A stretch of 64,000 bases of DNA from Chryseobacterium sp. CY350. Lineage in GTDB: Bacteria > Bacteroidota > Bacteroidia > Flavobacteriales > Weeksellaceae. Below, in pieces: positions 34,336 to 42,037 of the stretch; within the stretch, counting starts at the first letter, position 1; each line of letters starts with the position of its first letter. A program made the position numbers and the translations under genes. The stretch covers positions 744,001 through 808,000 of the forward strand of contig NZ_CP116034.1 of NCBI RefSeq assembly GCF_027945075.1, read 5' to 3'. The notes beneath the pieces are model-generated. The model saw nothing but the letters and a program-made list of their open reading frames with translations. It made no database searches and had not been told where the DNA came from.

Positions 34336-34497
34336 AAAACACCCGTTTTCAAACCTCACAACTTTGCCGGAAGTCACAAAACAAGTGTTTTGTAACCAAA
34401 CAACTTTTACTTTTGTTTCAAAACAACTGTTTTATAACAAAACACAATTGGCGAAAGTTTCCCACAGTTAGTGTGAGACCAAAAACAAAGTTGTTTT
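34336..34497. repeat. Array of four helically phased AAAAC/GTTTT palindromes
   Basis: The 383-bp divergent gap 34206-34588 holds four palindromes: AAAACACCCGTTTT (34336-34349), ACAAAACAAGTGTTTTGT (34376-34393), AAAACAACTGTTTT (34420-34433) and AAAACAAAGTTGTTTT (34482-34497). Their centres are at 34342.5, 34384.5, 34426.5 and 34489.5, so the steps are 42, 42 and 63 bp. Sequence between them is partly alike at a 42-bp period, so the array can also be read as degenerate tandem repeats. No -7 box was found for either flanking gene. Confidence 0.75.
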
Positions 34498-34588
34498 GTT
34501 TCCCATAAAAAATTTGGAACTAATCAATAATTTATTTACATTTAAAATCTATAATTAATGAATTAAAAACAATTAAAACACACTTTGC

Positions 34589-35302
34589 ATGAAAATTACA
34601 TTATCAAAATTGAGTACCAAAGATTTGGCTACGCTTTGTCAGAGAAGTATCAATACTTCGGAATCAGGAAATTTCGCTGTCATCAGCAATCATCCTTTGC
34701 TTACAGAATTGCAGACCATGTATTCAGAATATGATGAGGTTTATACTAAACAGATCTACAGCGGTAAAGGCGTTAATGTTGCAGAAGCAGACAGACAGAG
34801 AGACAACGCCTTTAGAGTGCTGAAAAATTTCCTAAACGGTTATCGAAAAATGACCACCGTAAATCATTATCAGTTTGCAGAAGATGTATATCAGATTTTC
34901 AAACTTTATGGGATAGATATGGATAAAGAGAGCTATTCAACTCAGACCGCTCAAATGAAAAAACTTATCGAAGATTTAGAAAAACAAGAGAATATTCAAA
35001 AACTAAACGCACTTTCATCATTTTCTGCTTTTAGTGAAATGAAATCTAAGCATGAAACTTTTGAACAAATATTTGCCGAACAGGCTCATGCAAATTCAAC
35101 TCTTCGACAGATGAAAAGTGCATCCGCAATCCGCAGAGATTTAGAAAAATCTTTAAAGTCTTTCCTCAACCTCATCACTGCAATGAAAGACATCCCAGAG
35201 TGGAAACTTTTGTATGCGGATATCAATGAGTTGGTAAAGGCAGCAAAAAATTCTTCAGTTAAATTATCTGAGAAGAAAGTCGACAGTAATCATGTTGATT
35301 AA
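34589..35302 (+). CDS. DUF6261 family protein
   Basis: A 237-residue, mostly helical protein (MKITLSKLSTKDLATLCQRS, then DRQRDNAFRVLKNFLNGYRK) of a family I associate with Bacteroidota, often in multiple copies per genome. There is no signal peptide, membrane segment or catalytic motif. Function is unknown. It is divergent from the GIY-YIG gene across the phased palindrome array, so it is a candidate target of whatever binds there. Confidence 0.75.
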   Translation: MKITLSKLSTKDLATLCQRSINTSESGNFAVISNHPLLTELQTMYSEYDEVYTKQIYSGKGVNVAEADRQRDNAFRVLKNFLNGYRKMTTVNHYQFAEDVYQIFKLYGIDMDKESYSTQTAQMKKLIEDLEKQENIQKLNALSSFSAFSEMKSKHETFEQIFAEQAHANSTLRQMKSASAIRRDLEKSLKSFLNLITAMKDIPEWKLLYADINELVKAAKNSSVKLSEKKVDSNHVD

Positions 35303-35338
35303 TAATTAAGCATCAATCATAATAATTGTCTAAAAAAT

Positions 35339-35366
35339 AAACCCCGACTTTTGATCGGGGTTTATT
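35339..35366 (+). terminator. Hairpin after the DUF6261 gene
   Basis: AAACCCCGA (35339-35347) pairs with TCGGGGTTT (35355-35363). The T-tail is short (TTTATT), so it is a stem-strong but tail-weak terminator between convergent genes. Confidence 0.75.
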
Positions 35367-35409
35367 GTATGATTTAAAAATTAAATGTGCTTAATCTTAT
35401 TGATCTTTG

Positions 35410-36405
35410 TTATTTTTTAGAACTTCTGGAAGTGAAAAACATATACGCTAATCCTAACGTAACTCCGGCTACCACTGCCATTTTAGTTTTCTTACTTGGA
35501 ACTGGTAGAGAGGTTTCTCCGTAGATCTGATGAGGTTCAGATGATGCCTGAAGAACGTTACCAGATGTGGGTTCTCCATTTTTAAGCTTCATCATCATTC
35601 GCATTCCTGCGGAAGCTGTGTTGATGATCATTTTAGGGAACATGCCGTAAATATTGACTAATGCTCTTGATGTAAAATCGGGAAAAAGATCTTTTTGAGG
35701 CTGCTTCGCCAGCTGTACAATTTTAGAAGCTGTGTCTCGTGGATCAGACGCAAATGGTGGAACTTTAAAATCTAACCCGGAATATTTTGCGGAATGCGAA
35801 TTTCCCGTGGAACGCTGTATTTGAGGATATAAATTAGCAATATGAATGTCTGCAAAATCTGAAATTTCACCCTGAAGACATTCCATCATTCCACGGATTC
35901 CGAATTTCGTAGAAGAATACACCGCACTGTAAGGCGCAGGCATGAAACCGCCGATAGATACGTTATTGATCAGTATTCCTTCATTCTGTTCTTTGAAAAC
36001 AGGAAGCACGCTGTACGCTCCGTGCATATAACCGAAAAGGTTGGTTTTGATGACCTGCTCGTGAAGCGACATAGGAATTTCTTCAAATTTACCGCTTGCC
36101 ATTACTCCCGCGTTATTTACCCAAATATCTATTCGTCCAAATTCTAAGATTGCTCTTTTAACCAGATTATCCACTTCTTCAGCTTTAGAAACATCCGTAG
36201 GTACGGCAATGGCTTTTACTTCTAGTTCGTTGCAGAGATTTAATGTTTCATCCAGTGCTTCCTGTCCGCGCGCCGCAATTACGATATTGCAACCTTCCAG
36301 TGCAAAAGCTTCCACAGTAGCTCTTCCGACTCCGCTGCTTCCGCCCGTAACGACTACAGTTTTACCTCGAAGACTTCTTTTTTCTAAATTATTTTCTGAT
36401 TTCAT
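35410..36405 (-). CDS. SDR oxidoreductase with C-terminal membrane anchor
   Basis: 331 residues. The classical SDR core has VVTGGSSGVGRATVEAF, VNNAGVMAS, and Ser plus YxxxK in NVSIGGF and YSSTKFG. A longer than usual C-terminus follows, ending in a hydrophobic stretch (MAVVAGVTLGLAYMFF) and TSRSSKK. That tail suggests anchoring to the inner membrane. The substrate is unknown. It is probably monocistronic. Confidence 0.88.
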   Translation of the reverse strand: MKSENNLEKRSLRGKTVVVTGGSSGVGRATVEAFALEGCNIVIAARGQEALDETLNLCNELEVKAIAVPTDVSKAEEVDNLVKRAILEFGRIDIWVNNAGVMASGKFEEIPMSLHEQVIKTNLFGYMHGAYSVLPVFKEQNEGILINNVSIGGFMPAPYSAVYSSTKFGIRGMMECLQGEISDFADIHIANLYPQIQRSTGNSHSAKYSGLDFKVPPFASDPRDTASKIVQLAKQPQKDLFPDFTSRALVNIYGMFPKMIINTASAGMRMMMKLKNGEPTSGNVLQASSEPHQIYGETSLPVPSKKTKMAVVAGVTLGLAYMFFTSRSSKK

Positions 36406-36502
36406 ATTTTGATGATTTTATATCAATAGATTTGATACTTACAAGCTATCTATTTTTACACCAAAGAGATATGAATCAGGATTTATTTTAAATTTAAATT
36501 TT

Positions 36503-36895
36503 TCATTTATTGATTTTAAATCCTAAAGGAGCCATTGTTTGTGCTTTGTCATACATATTGAGATAAACTGTGACAGTGTCGTTTTTTCCCTCATAGGTTA
36601 CTGCATATTTATCCAGCAATCCCATCCCAAACGGACTGTTATGAGATTTAAACTCGCAACAGCTTCCACGTCTTTCATAAGAAACTTTTTCACCGTTGGG
36701 TCCGGTAAGTGAGTTTAGATAATTTCTTTCATTATGAGGACCGCTACCAATGCCTCCGACTTTTATGGGATTCTTTTCTGTAAAGCCATAGGTAGAATCT
36801 TTAGAGGATTCTAGAATTTTATTTGATGAAGTATTTGCAGTTCCGCATGATGACAATGCGAATAACAGCAGTGGAATAAAAAGCAGTTTTTTCAT
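36503..36895 (-). CDS. Small lipoprotein of unknown function
   Basis: 130 residues with a lipoprotein signal peptide (MKKLLFIPLLLFALSSCG, lipidated Cys17). The mature part has a conserved-looking block YGFTEKNPIKVGGIG and YERRGSCCEFK. I recall flavobacterial proteins of this pattern carrying an inherited label of 2-dehydro-3-deoxyphosphooctonate aldolase. The sequence has no TIM-barrel KDO-8-P synthase features, so that label should not be transferred. The two adjacent cysteines may form a disulfide. Function is unknown. Confidence 0.75.
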   Translation of the reverse strand: MKKLLFIPLLLFALSSCGTANTSSNKILESSKDSTYGFTEKNPIKVGGIGSGPHNERNYLNSLTGPNGEKVSYERRGSCCEFKSHNSPFGMGLLDKYAVTYEGKNDTVTVYLNMYDKAQTMAPLGFKINK

Positions 36896-36918
36896 GGTGT
36901 GTAAATTAGTTTTAAGGT

Positions 36919-37628
36919 TTATGATATGGTTTTTTCATTGATCCATTCGTGTTCTACGTTTCGCATCAGCAGCGCATTGTCAAATTTAACAGAACCTTTC
37001 GGAAATATAGTTTCGTCTTCAAAAAAGCTTGACTTCACTACAGAAACGTTTAGTGGTTGTACTTTCCACTCATATGCATTCAATCTCAGTCCGTCGAAAT
37101 TATTTCTGTTTGGCGAATATCCCAAATCTCCTTTTTCAAAAAACCCAGAAGCATTTTCAAGGTTTTCAAAGATTGAATTGTCATTGAAATTATCCGTTTC
37201 CGTTGCATCAATAGAAATTTGTGTACGGTCTGAACTAAAAAAATCTACGTGATAATTTCCAGCACCTTCTTTAACATTAAATTTTGCTAGATGATGTTTC
37301 CCCGGAAAAATTCTTCCGCCAACAAAAGTATTTAGCAGTAAAGATGTATCTCTTCTTGGAATATAAACACCAGACTTCACTTCGTCATTTTCATCCCATT
37401 CAACAGCAATTCTGTGAGCGCCATTCTCAGAATTTACTCCCAAAAAGTCTGCGAAGCCTTTGGTTTTATATCTTTCAATCTGATAAGACAAATTCCTACA
37501 ATTGCTTTGTTTCTGTAAATTTTTGGACGAAAAGGAAATGGTAAAATCTTCTCAACATCTCTAGGATCTGCGGTATAATTAATGAGTATCCGGCGATCTA
37601 TATACCCGTGAATGGTTGGGATTTTCAT
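36919..37628 (-). pseudogene. DUF2071 family protein with a -1 frameshift
   Basis: Two overlapping frames make one DUF2071-type protein. The N-terminal frame from 37628 (MKIPTIHGYIDRRILINYTA to DIKPK) continues in another frame as GFADFLGVNSENGAHRIAV, ending at 36919. The break is at 37459-37461, where the minus strand reads CCAAAGGC. CCAAAAGGC would restore K-P-K-G-F-A-D and a 236-residue protein, the usual size. So one A is missing from an A4 run. It is a real frameshift mutation or a sequencing error. The product would be an acetoacetate-decarboxylase-like fold of unknown role. Confidence 0.82.
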
Positions 37629-37702
37629 AAACTGGAGCGTTTATGATACAGGCGTTTGATCTTCAGATTTACTTTAATATAAAAGTTTAAACCTTCAAAT
37701 AT

Positions 37703-38059
37703 TTAATACGTCAGGCTGTTCTCCTTATAATTATAAGCGATGTAATTTCGTTTATTATTGTCAGGCTTTATCAACTTATTTAGACTGATGATTTTAAGAT
37801 TTTTACAATTATAGATCATCAATGTACCAGAATTTTCGTCTACGATCACTTTATCGGCTTTGTCAAAAATTATAAAATCTGATTTAAAAGAAACATCGCC
37901 TTCATAAACAATAGTTTTTTCTGTAACATTTCTTTTACTTTTTAATCCTTTAATATCTAAAGTTTTTTCTTGCTTAGAATTATTTTTCTCCTGAGAAAAT
38001 GCTTGCTGAGAAATAAATAGCAAAAATACAGCTGTCGAAATTTTTAATAATTTATTCAT
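37703..38059 (-). CDS. Small exported protein of unknown function
   Basis: 118 residues with a signal peptide (MNKLLKISTAVFLLFISQQAFSQ). The mature part is a short run of beta-strand repeats (TIVYEGDVSFKSDFIIFDKA, KVIVDENSGTLMIYNCKN) loosely like an OstA/LptA-type beta-jellyroll strand pattern. It is too short to assign. It lies upstream of the DUF2071 gene on the same strand (74-bp gap). Confidence 0.65.
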   Translation of the reverse strand: MNKLLKISTAVFLLFISQQAFSQEKNNSKQEKTLDIKGLKSKRNVTEKTIVYEGDVSFKSDFIIFDKADKVIVDENSGTLMIYNCKNLKIISLNKLIKPDNNKRNYIAYNYKENSLTY

Positions 38060-38179
38060 TTTTGTTTTTTTTGTATTGTAAAAATTTAATGATTAAAAGT
38101 ATAAATACTATTCACTTTTAATGGATAAAAAATTGTTAATTTTTTTATAAATTTTTTATCCATATTTTCCGATGGTAAT

Positions 38180-39016
38180 CTATTTTTTCACGCTCATATT
38201 TTCTCTTAAATCTTCTCCTTTTATGTTTTTCTCGAACACAAATGGAACTGAAACGAGTGACTTTCCTTTTTTTGGAACAAGCACATTAAAATGGAGGTGC
38301 GCCGCGGTTGTATATCCTGTAATTCCGCTTAATCCTATCGGCTGATCTCTTTTAACTGCATCACCTACTTTTACAAAACTTCCATTCTGTTTCAAATGAA
38401 CATATTGAGTGAATAAACCACTTTCTGGATGATAAATGGTGATAAAATTGGCATAAGGAATCCATTTTCTGTCATTTCCTCCAAATTCATAATCTTTTAT
38501 GACACCAACTACATAACCATCATCAGCTGCTACTACAGTTTCTCCGACAGGCATACTGAAGTCAATCGCGTATCTTGAATAGTTATCATTATGACTGAGA
38601 TTTCCTTTCTGTCCCTGCATAATCAGATAACGTTTACCTTTCACAAAAGGAAGTGCCAAATTAGTACTCATTATCTTACTGCTTTCGTCTCCCAATAAAC
38701 CGTCGAATCGAAAATTCACCTTATTAACATCGATATCTTTTGCGAAAATTTTGAATTCTGCAAATGATTTATCTCCTATAGTCACTTTTAGAGTATCATC
38801 AATAATATTTTCATCTTTAAGATAACTTGAGAAAACTCTAAATCTCAATGGGCAAAACAGGGGATTTTCTATTCGTAAAAAAAGCGTATCGTTCTTATAG
38901 TTTTGTTCAATCTTTTCTAAAGTAAATTGCTCAAGGCGTTGTGTGGGAATTATCTGGCTTTCACACGAAGCAAATGAGAATATAGTGATAAATGATAGAA
39001 TTAACCTTTGAAGCAT
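38180..39016 (-). CDS. M23 family metallopeptidase (lipoprotein)
   Basis: 278 residues from the ATG at 39016 (MLQRLILSFITIFSFASCES) with a lipobox ending at Cys18. The -7 box at 39051-39058 excludes the in-frame start at 39049. The C-terminal LytM/M23 domain has LSHNDNYSRYAIDF and the metal-binding AAHLHF, with VHLKQNGSFVKVGDAVKRDQ and GLSG between. The family cleaves peptidoglycan cross-links or acts as a catalytically weak adaptor. The first His/Asp motif is spaced atypically, so activity is uncertain. Confidence 0.87.
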   Translation of the reverse strand: MLQRLILSFITIFSFASCESQIIPTQRLEQFTLEKIEQNYKNDTLFLRIENPLFCPLRFRVFSSYLKDENIIDDTLKVTIGDKSFAEFKIFAKDIDVNKVNFRFDGLLGDESSKIMSTNLALPFVKGKRYLIMQGQKGNLSHNDNYSRYAIDFSMPVGETVVAADDGYVVGVIKDYEFGGNDRKWIPYANFITIYHPESGLFTQYVHLKQNGSFVKVGDAVKRDQPIGLSGITGYTTAAHLHFNVLVPKKGKSLVSVPFVFEKNIKGEDLRENMSVKK

Positions 39017-39050
39017 GATAAAATAATCTTTTTCATATTGAAATAACACT

Positions 39051-39058
39051 CAAAAATA
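39051..39058 (-). promoter_or_regulatory. -7 box of the M23 peptidase gene
   Basis: The minus strand reads TATTTTTG, matching TAnnTTTG, 34 bp before the ATG at 39016. Confidence 0.5.
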
Positions 39059-39102
39059 AACATTTTGTTACACAGTTTTATAAATTATAAATATCATCAT
39101 CA

Positions 39103-39165
39103 GTGATTTGGCTACAACAATCTGTGATTTGGTCACGATTTCAAATTCTACATTTTCCAACTTTG
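39103..39165 (+). promoter_or_regulatory. AraC-type operator and promoter of SDR module 1
   Basis: A direct repeat GTGATTTGG starts at 39103 and 39124 (21-bp step), with the first copy reading on as CTACAA. A -7-like box CAACTTTG ends at 39165, 33 bp after the last G of the second repeat. The same geometry is found at 41005-41065. Confidence 0.6.
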
Positions 39166-39199
39166 TATTGTAATAATTAATCAATTAAAAACAATCAAA

Positions 39200-40039
39200 A
39201 TGGACACAAAAAAAGTATGGCTAGTGACAGGAGCTTCGAAAGGTTTAGGTTTAACCTTGGTAAAAAAATTATTGGCGGAAGGTCATTCAGTAGCGGCAAC
39301 TTCGAGAAACATTACTGAACTTCAAAAAGCGATAAGTGAGGAAAACGCAACATTTCTACCGTTAGAAGTTGATCTCATCAATGGAAATTCTATTGAAAAT
39401 GCAGTTTCAAAATCAATAGAAAAATTTGGAAAACTGGATGTCGTGGTGAATAACGCCGGATACGGACAATTGGGAACCTTGGAAGAACTGACAGATTTGG
39501 AAAGCCGTCAAAATTTTGACACCAATGTTTTCGGATCTTTAAATATCATCAGAAAAACGATTCCTTATTTAAGAGAACAGAAAAGCGGCTTCATTATCAA
39601 TATTGCTTCTATTGGCGGACTGACGGGAGAATTTGCAGGTTGGGGAATCTATTGCGCTACAAAGTTTGCCGTTGTAGGATTTACAGAAGCTTTGGCAGCG
39701 GAAGTGAAAGAATTCGGCGTGAATGCTACTGTAGTTTATCCAGGATATTTCAGAACTGATTTTCTAACTGGCGGTTCGCTAAGAACTCCTAAATCTGAAA
39801 TTAATGAATATACAGTCGCAAGAGAATTGCAGATTGCTCATGAAAAAGACATCAACGGTAATCAGCCGGGAGATCCTGAAAAAGCAGCTGTAGCGCTGAT
39901 AAAATTGGTCGCAATGGAAAATCCGCCTGTACATTTGGTTTTAGGTTCTGATGCATTCAGCATTGCCGGAAACAAATTAAATGCGCTTCAAAACGAAATT
40001 TCTGAGTTTAAAACGCTAAGTACATCTACAGATTATTAA
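39200..40039 (+). CDS. SDR oxidoreductase (module 1)
   Basis: A 279-residue classical SDR: LVTGASKGLGLTLVKKL, VVNNAGYGQLG, Ser in NIASIGG and YxxxK in YCATKFAV, followed by VNATVVYPGYFRTDF. The substrate is unknown. It is followed by a terminator and then an AraC regulator gene, and preceded by a 21-bp direct repeat that looks like an AraC operator. The same layout is repeated with another NAD-dependent protein at 41099. Confidence 0.9.
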   Translation: MDTKKVWLVTGASKGLGLTLVKKLLAEGHSVAATSRNITELQKAISEENATFLPLEVDLINGNSIENAVSKSIEKFGKLDVVVNNAGYGQLGTLEELTDLESRQNFDTNVFGSLNIIRKTIPYLREQKSGFIINIASIGGLTGEFAGWGIYCATKFAVVGFTEALAAEVKEFGVNATVVYPGYFRTDFLTGGSLRTPKSEINEYTVARELQIAHEKDINGNQPGDPEKAAVALIKLVAMENPPVHLVLGSDAFSIAGNKLNALQNEISEFKTLSTSTDY

Positions 40040-40045
40040 ATTTGT

Positions 40046-40080
40046 AAAGGCAACAGTTTCTTGCTGTTGCCTTTTAATTT
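40046..40080 (+). terminator. Terminator after SDR module 1
   Basis: AAAGGCAACAG (40046-40056) pairs with CTGTTGCCTTT (40064-40074), followed by TAATTTT. Confidence 0.85.
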
Positions 40081-40087
40081 TAAGGTT

Positions 40088-41002
40088 ATGACTAACAGAA
40101 AATTATATACCATCGATACGATCTCGGAATTTCACAGAATTTCCGGCTTGCCAAAACCTCAACATCCGCTCATAAGCCTTGTAGATTACAGTTTGGTGGA
40201 ATATCAGATTGAAGAATCGGAAATCAGCTGGGTTCAGGATTTGTATTTTATGGGTTTTAAAAGAGATCTTCAGGGGAAACTGCATTATGGGCAGAGTCAG
40301 TACGATTTTGATGAAGGTTTGATGTGTTTTATTGCGCCGAGGCAAGTCGTGAAAATGGTAATCAGCAAATATGAAACAAAACCTTCAGGCTATCTTTTGG
40401 CATTTCATCCCGATTTTATCTGGAATACACCTTTGGCAAAGACCATTCATAATTATAAATTCTTTGGATATGATGTGAACGAAGCTTTGTTTCTTTCCGA
40501 AAAAGAGGAAGAAACGTTAATCGGACTTTTCAAAGGCATTGAAAAAGAATATCAGTCGGGAATTGATCAGTTTACTCAGAATATTATCATCTCTCAGATC
40601 GAGGTGATCTTAAATTATTGCGAAAGATTTTATCAAAGACAATTCATTACCAGAAAAAAAACCAATCATCAGGTTTTGGAAAAATTAGAAATAATTCTTG
40701 AAGATTTTTTTAATGAAAATATGATTGACAAAGGTTTGCCAACTGCCAATTATATCGCAGAACAATTGAATATTTCAACCAATTATTTAGGCAGTTTATT
40801 AAAACAATTAACTGGACAAACCACGCAACAGCACATCCACGAAAAACTGATTGAAAAAGCGAAGGAAAAACTTTCTACAACCAATCTTTCCGTAAGTGAA
40901 ATTGCCTATGAATTGGGATTTGAACATTCACAATCTTTCAGTAAACTGTTTAAAGCTAAAACTGATATTTCGCCTTTGGAATTCAGGAAATCGTTTAATT
41001 AA
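40088..41002 (+). CDS. AraC family transcriptional regulator (paralogue 1)
   Basis: 304 residues from the ATG at 40088; a TTG at 40061 lies inside the preceding terminator and is rejected. The N-terminal sensor domain starts ISEFHRISGLPKPQHPLISL. The C-terminal double HTH runs from about residue 210 (YIAEQLNISTNYLGSLLKQL) to the AraC signature ISEIAYELGFEHSQSFSKLF-like end and FRKSFN. It is a close paralogue of the gene at 42038, nearly identical over the last 60 residues. It probably acts on the 21-bp repeats upstream of the SDR genes. Confidence 0.92.
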   Translation: MTNRKLYTIDTISEFHRISGLPKPQHPLISLVDYSLVEYQIEESEISWVQDLYFMGFKRDLQGKLHYGQSQYDFDEGLMCFIAPRQVVKMVISKYETKPSGYLLAFHPDFIWNTPLAKTIHNYKFFGYDVNEALFLSEKEEETLIGLFKGIEKEYQSGIDQFTQNIIISQIEVILNYCERFYQRQFITRKKTNHQVLEKLEIILEDFFNENMIDKGLPTANYIAEQLNISTNYLGSLLKQLTGQTTQQHIHEKLIEKAKEKLSTTNLSVSEIAYELGFEHSQSFSKLFKAKTDISPLEFRKSFN

Positions 41003-41004
41003 AT

Positions 41005-41065
41005 TTTTCGGCTACAACATTATACTTTTCGGCTACAAGGCTATAAAACCGAAATCTGAACTTTG
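41005..41065 (+). promoter_or_regulatory. AraC-type operator and promoter of module 2
   Basis: A direct repeat TTTTCGGCTACAA starts at 41005 and 41026 (21-bp step). A -7-like box GAACTTTG ends at 41065, 33 bp after the second GG of the second repeat, as in module 1. Confidence 0.65.
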
Positions 41066-41098
41066 CTTCATTAAATTATATCAAAAAAATATATTAAA

Positions 41099-41995
41099 AT
41101 GAAAGTATTTGTAACAGGCGCAACAGGTTTTGTAGGAACCGCCGTAGTGCAGGAATTATTAGCGAATGGTCATCAGGTTTTGGGATTGGCACGTTCGGAA
41201 GAATCAGTAAATAAATTGATTGCAGCCGGCGCAGAAGCACACCGAGGAGATTTAAATGATTTTGAAAGTTTAAAATCGGGAGCCGGAAATTGCGATGCAG
41301 TGATTCATCTAGGTTTCGTTCACGATTTTACCAGGTTTGAAGAAATGTGCAAACTTGACGGACAAGTGATTGAGGCAATCGGTGAAGCCCTAATCGGAAC
41401 AGAAAAGCCATTTCTCATCACCTCAGGAACGGCACTATTTTCAAAAGACGGAGTTACAATTGAAACTGACCGTTCGGTAAATCCGCATCCGAGAATTGCA
41501 ACAGAAAATGCAGCAGATGCGGTTGCGGCAAAAGGTGTGAAAGTTGCGGTTGTCAGATTATCACCATCCGTTCACGGCAAAGGTGACATCATCGGTTTTG
41601 TCCCGACTTTGATAAGAATTGCAAAAGAAACAGGAAAATCTGCAGTCATCAATCACGGTGACAATGTCTGGCCGGCCGTTCACAGATTAGACGCTGCGAA
41701 ACTCTACAGATTGGCTCTGGAAAAACCTTTTGAAAGCGGCACAAGATATCACGCTGTCGGAGAAGAGGGAATTCCATTAAAAGAAATCGCAAGTTTGATT
41801 TCAGAAAGATTAGATGTTCCGGTTGTTTCTCTCACCAGCGACGAAAGTTCGGAACATTTCGGTTGGTTTACGCATTTTGCAAAGCTTAATAATAGGACAT
41901 CCAGCGAAGTAACAAAATCCTCATTAGGTTGGAATCCCGAACATCCAACATTATTAGTTGATATGGAAAATATTTATTTAGCTGAAAATAAGTAA
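41099..41995 (+). CDS. NAD-dependent epimerase/dehydratase-like SDR (module 2)
   Basis: A 298-residue extended (atypical) SDR: FVTGATGFVGTAVVQELLANG at the N-terminus, DAVIHLGFVHDF, and VVRLSPSVHGKGD in place of the usual YxxxK region. The closing part is SSEVTKSSLGWNPEHPTLL. Homologues are annotated as NAD-dependent epimerases or flavonol-reductase-like proteins; the substrate is unknown. It lies under the repeat-bearing promoter at 41005 and is followed 42 bp later by an AraC gene. Confidence 0.9.
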   Translation: MKVFVTGATGFVGTAVVQELLANGHQVLGLARSEESVNKLIAAGAEAHRGDLNDFESLKSGAGNCDAVIHLGFVHDFTRFEEMCKLDGQVIEAIGEALIGTEKPFLITSGTALFSKDGVTIETDRSVNPHPRIATENAADAVAAKGVKVAVVRLSPSVHGKGDIIGFVPTLIRIAKETGKSAVINHGDNVWPAVHRLDAAKLYRLALEKPFESGTRYHAVGEEGIPLKEIASLISERLDVPVVSLTSDESSEHFGWFTHFAKLNNRTSSEVTKSSLGWNPEHPTLLVDMENIYLAENK

Positions 41996-42037
41996 TCTGA
42001 TCTTTATAATTTTTAAATTTAATTAAATATTTAAACA

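Noticed and set aside
34220..34508. Two overlapping frames of about 70-83 residues with a 14-residue repeat
   Set aside because: The repeat is the 42-bp DNA period of the palindrome array read as codons. The frames have no family resemblance and overlap the promoter region of both flanking genes.
34206..34588. CRISPR array
   Set aside because: Repeat units are palindromic, degenerate and only four in number, with no unique spacers and no cas genes.
40061..40087. TTG start for AraC paralogue 1
   Set aside because: It lies inside the right arm of the SDR terminator hairpin.
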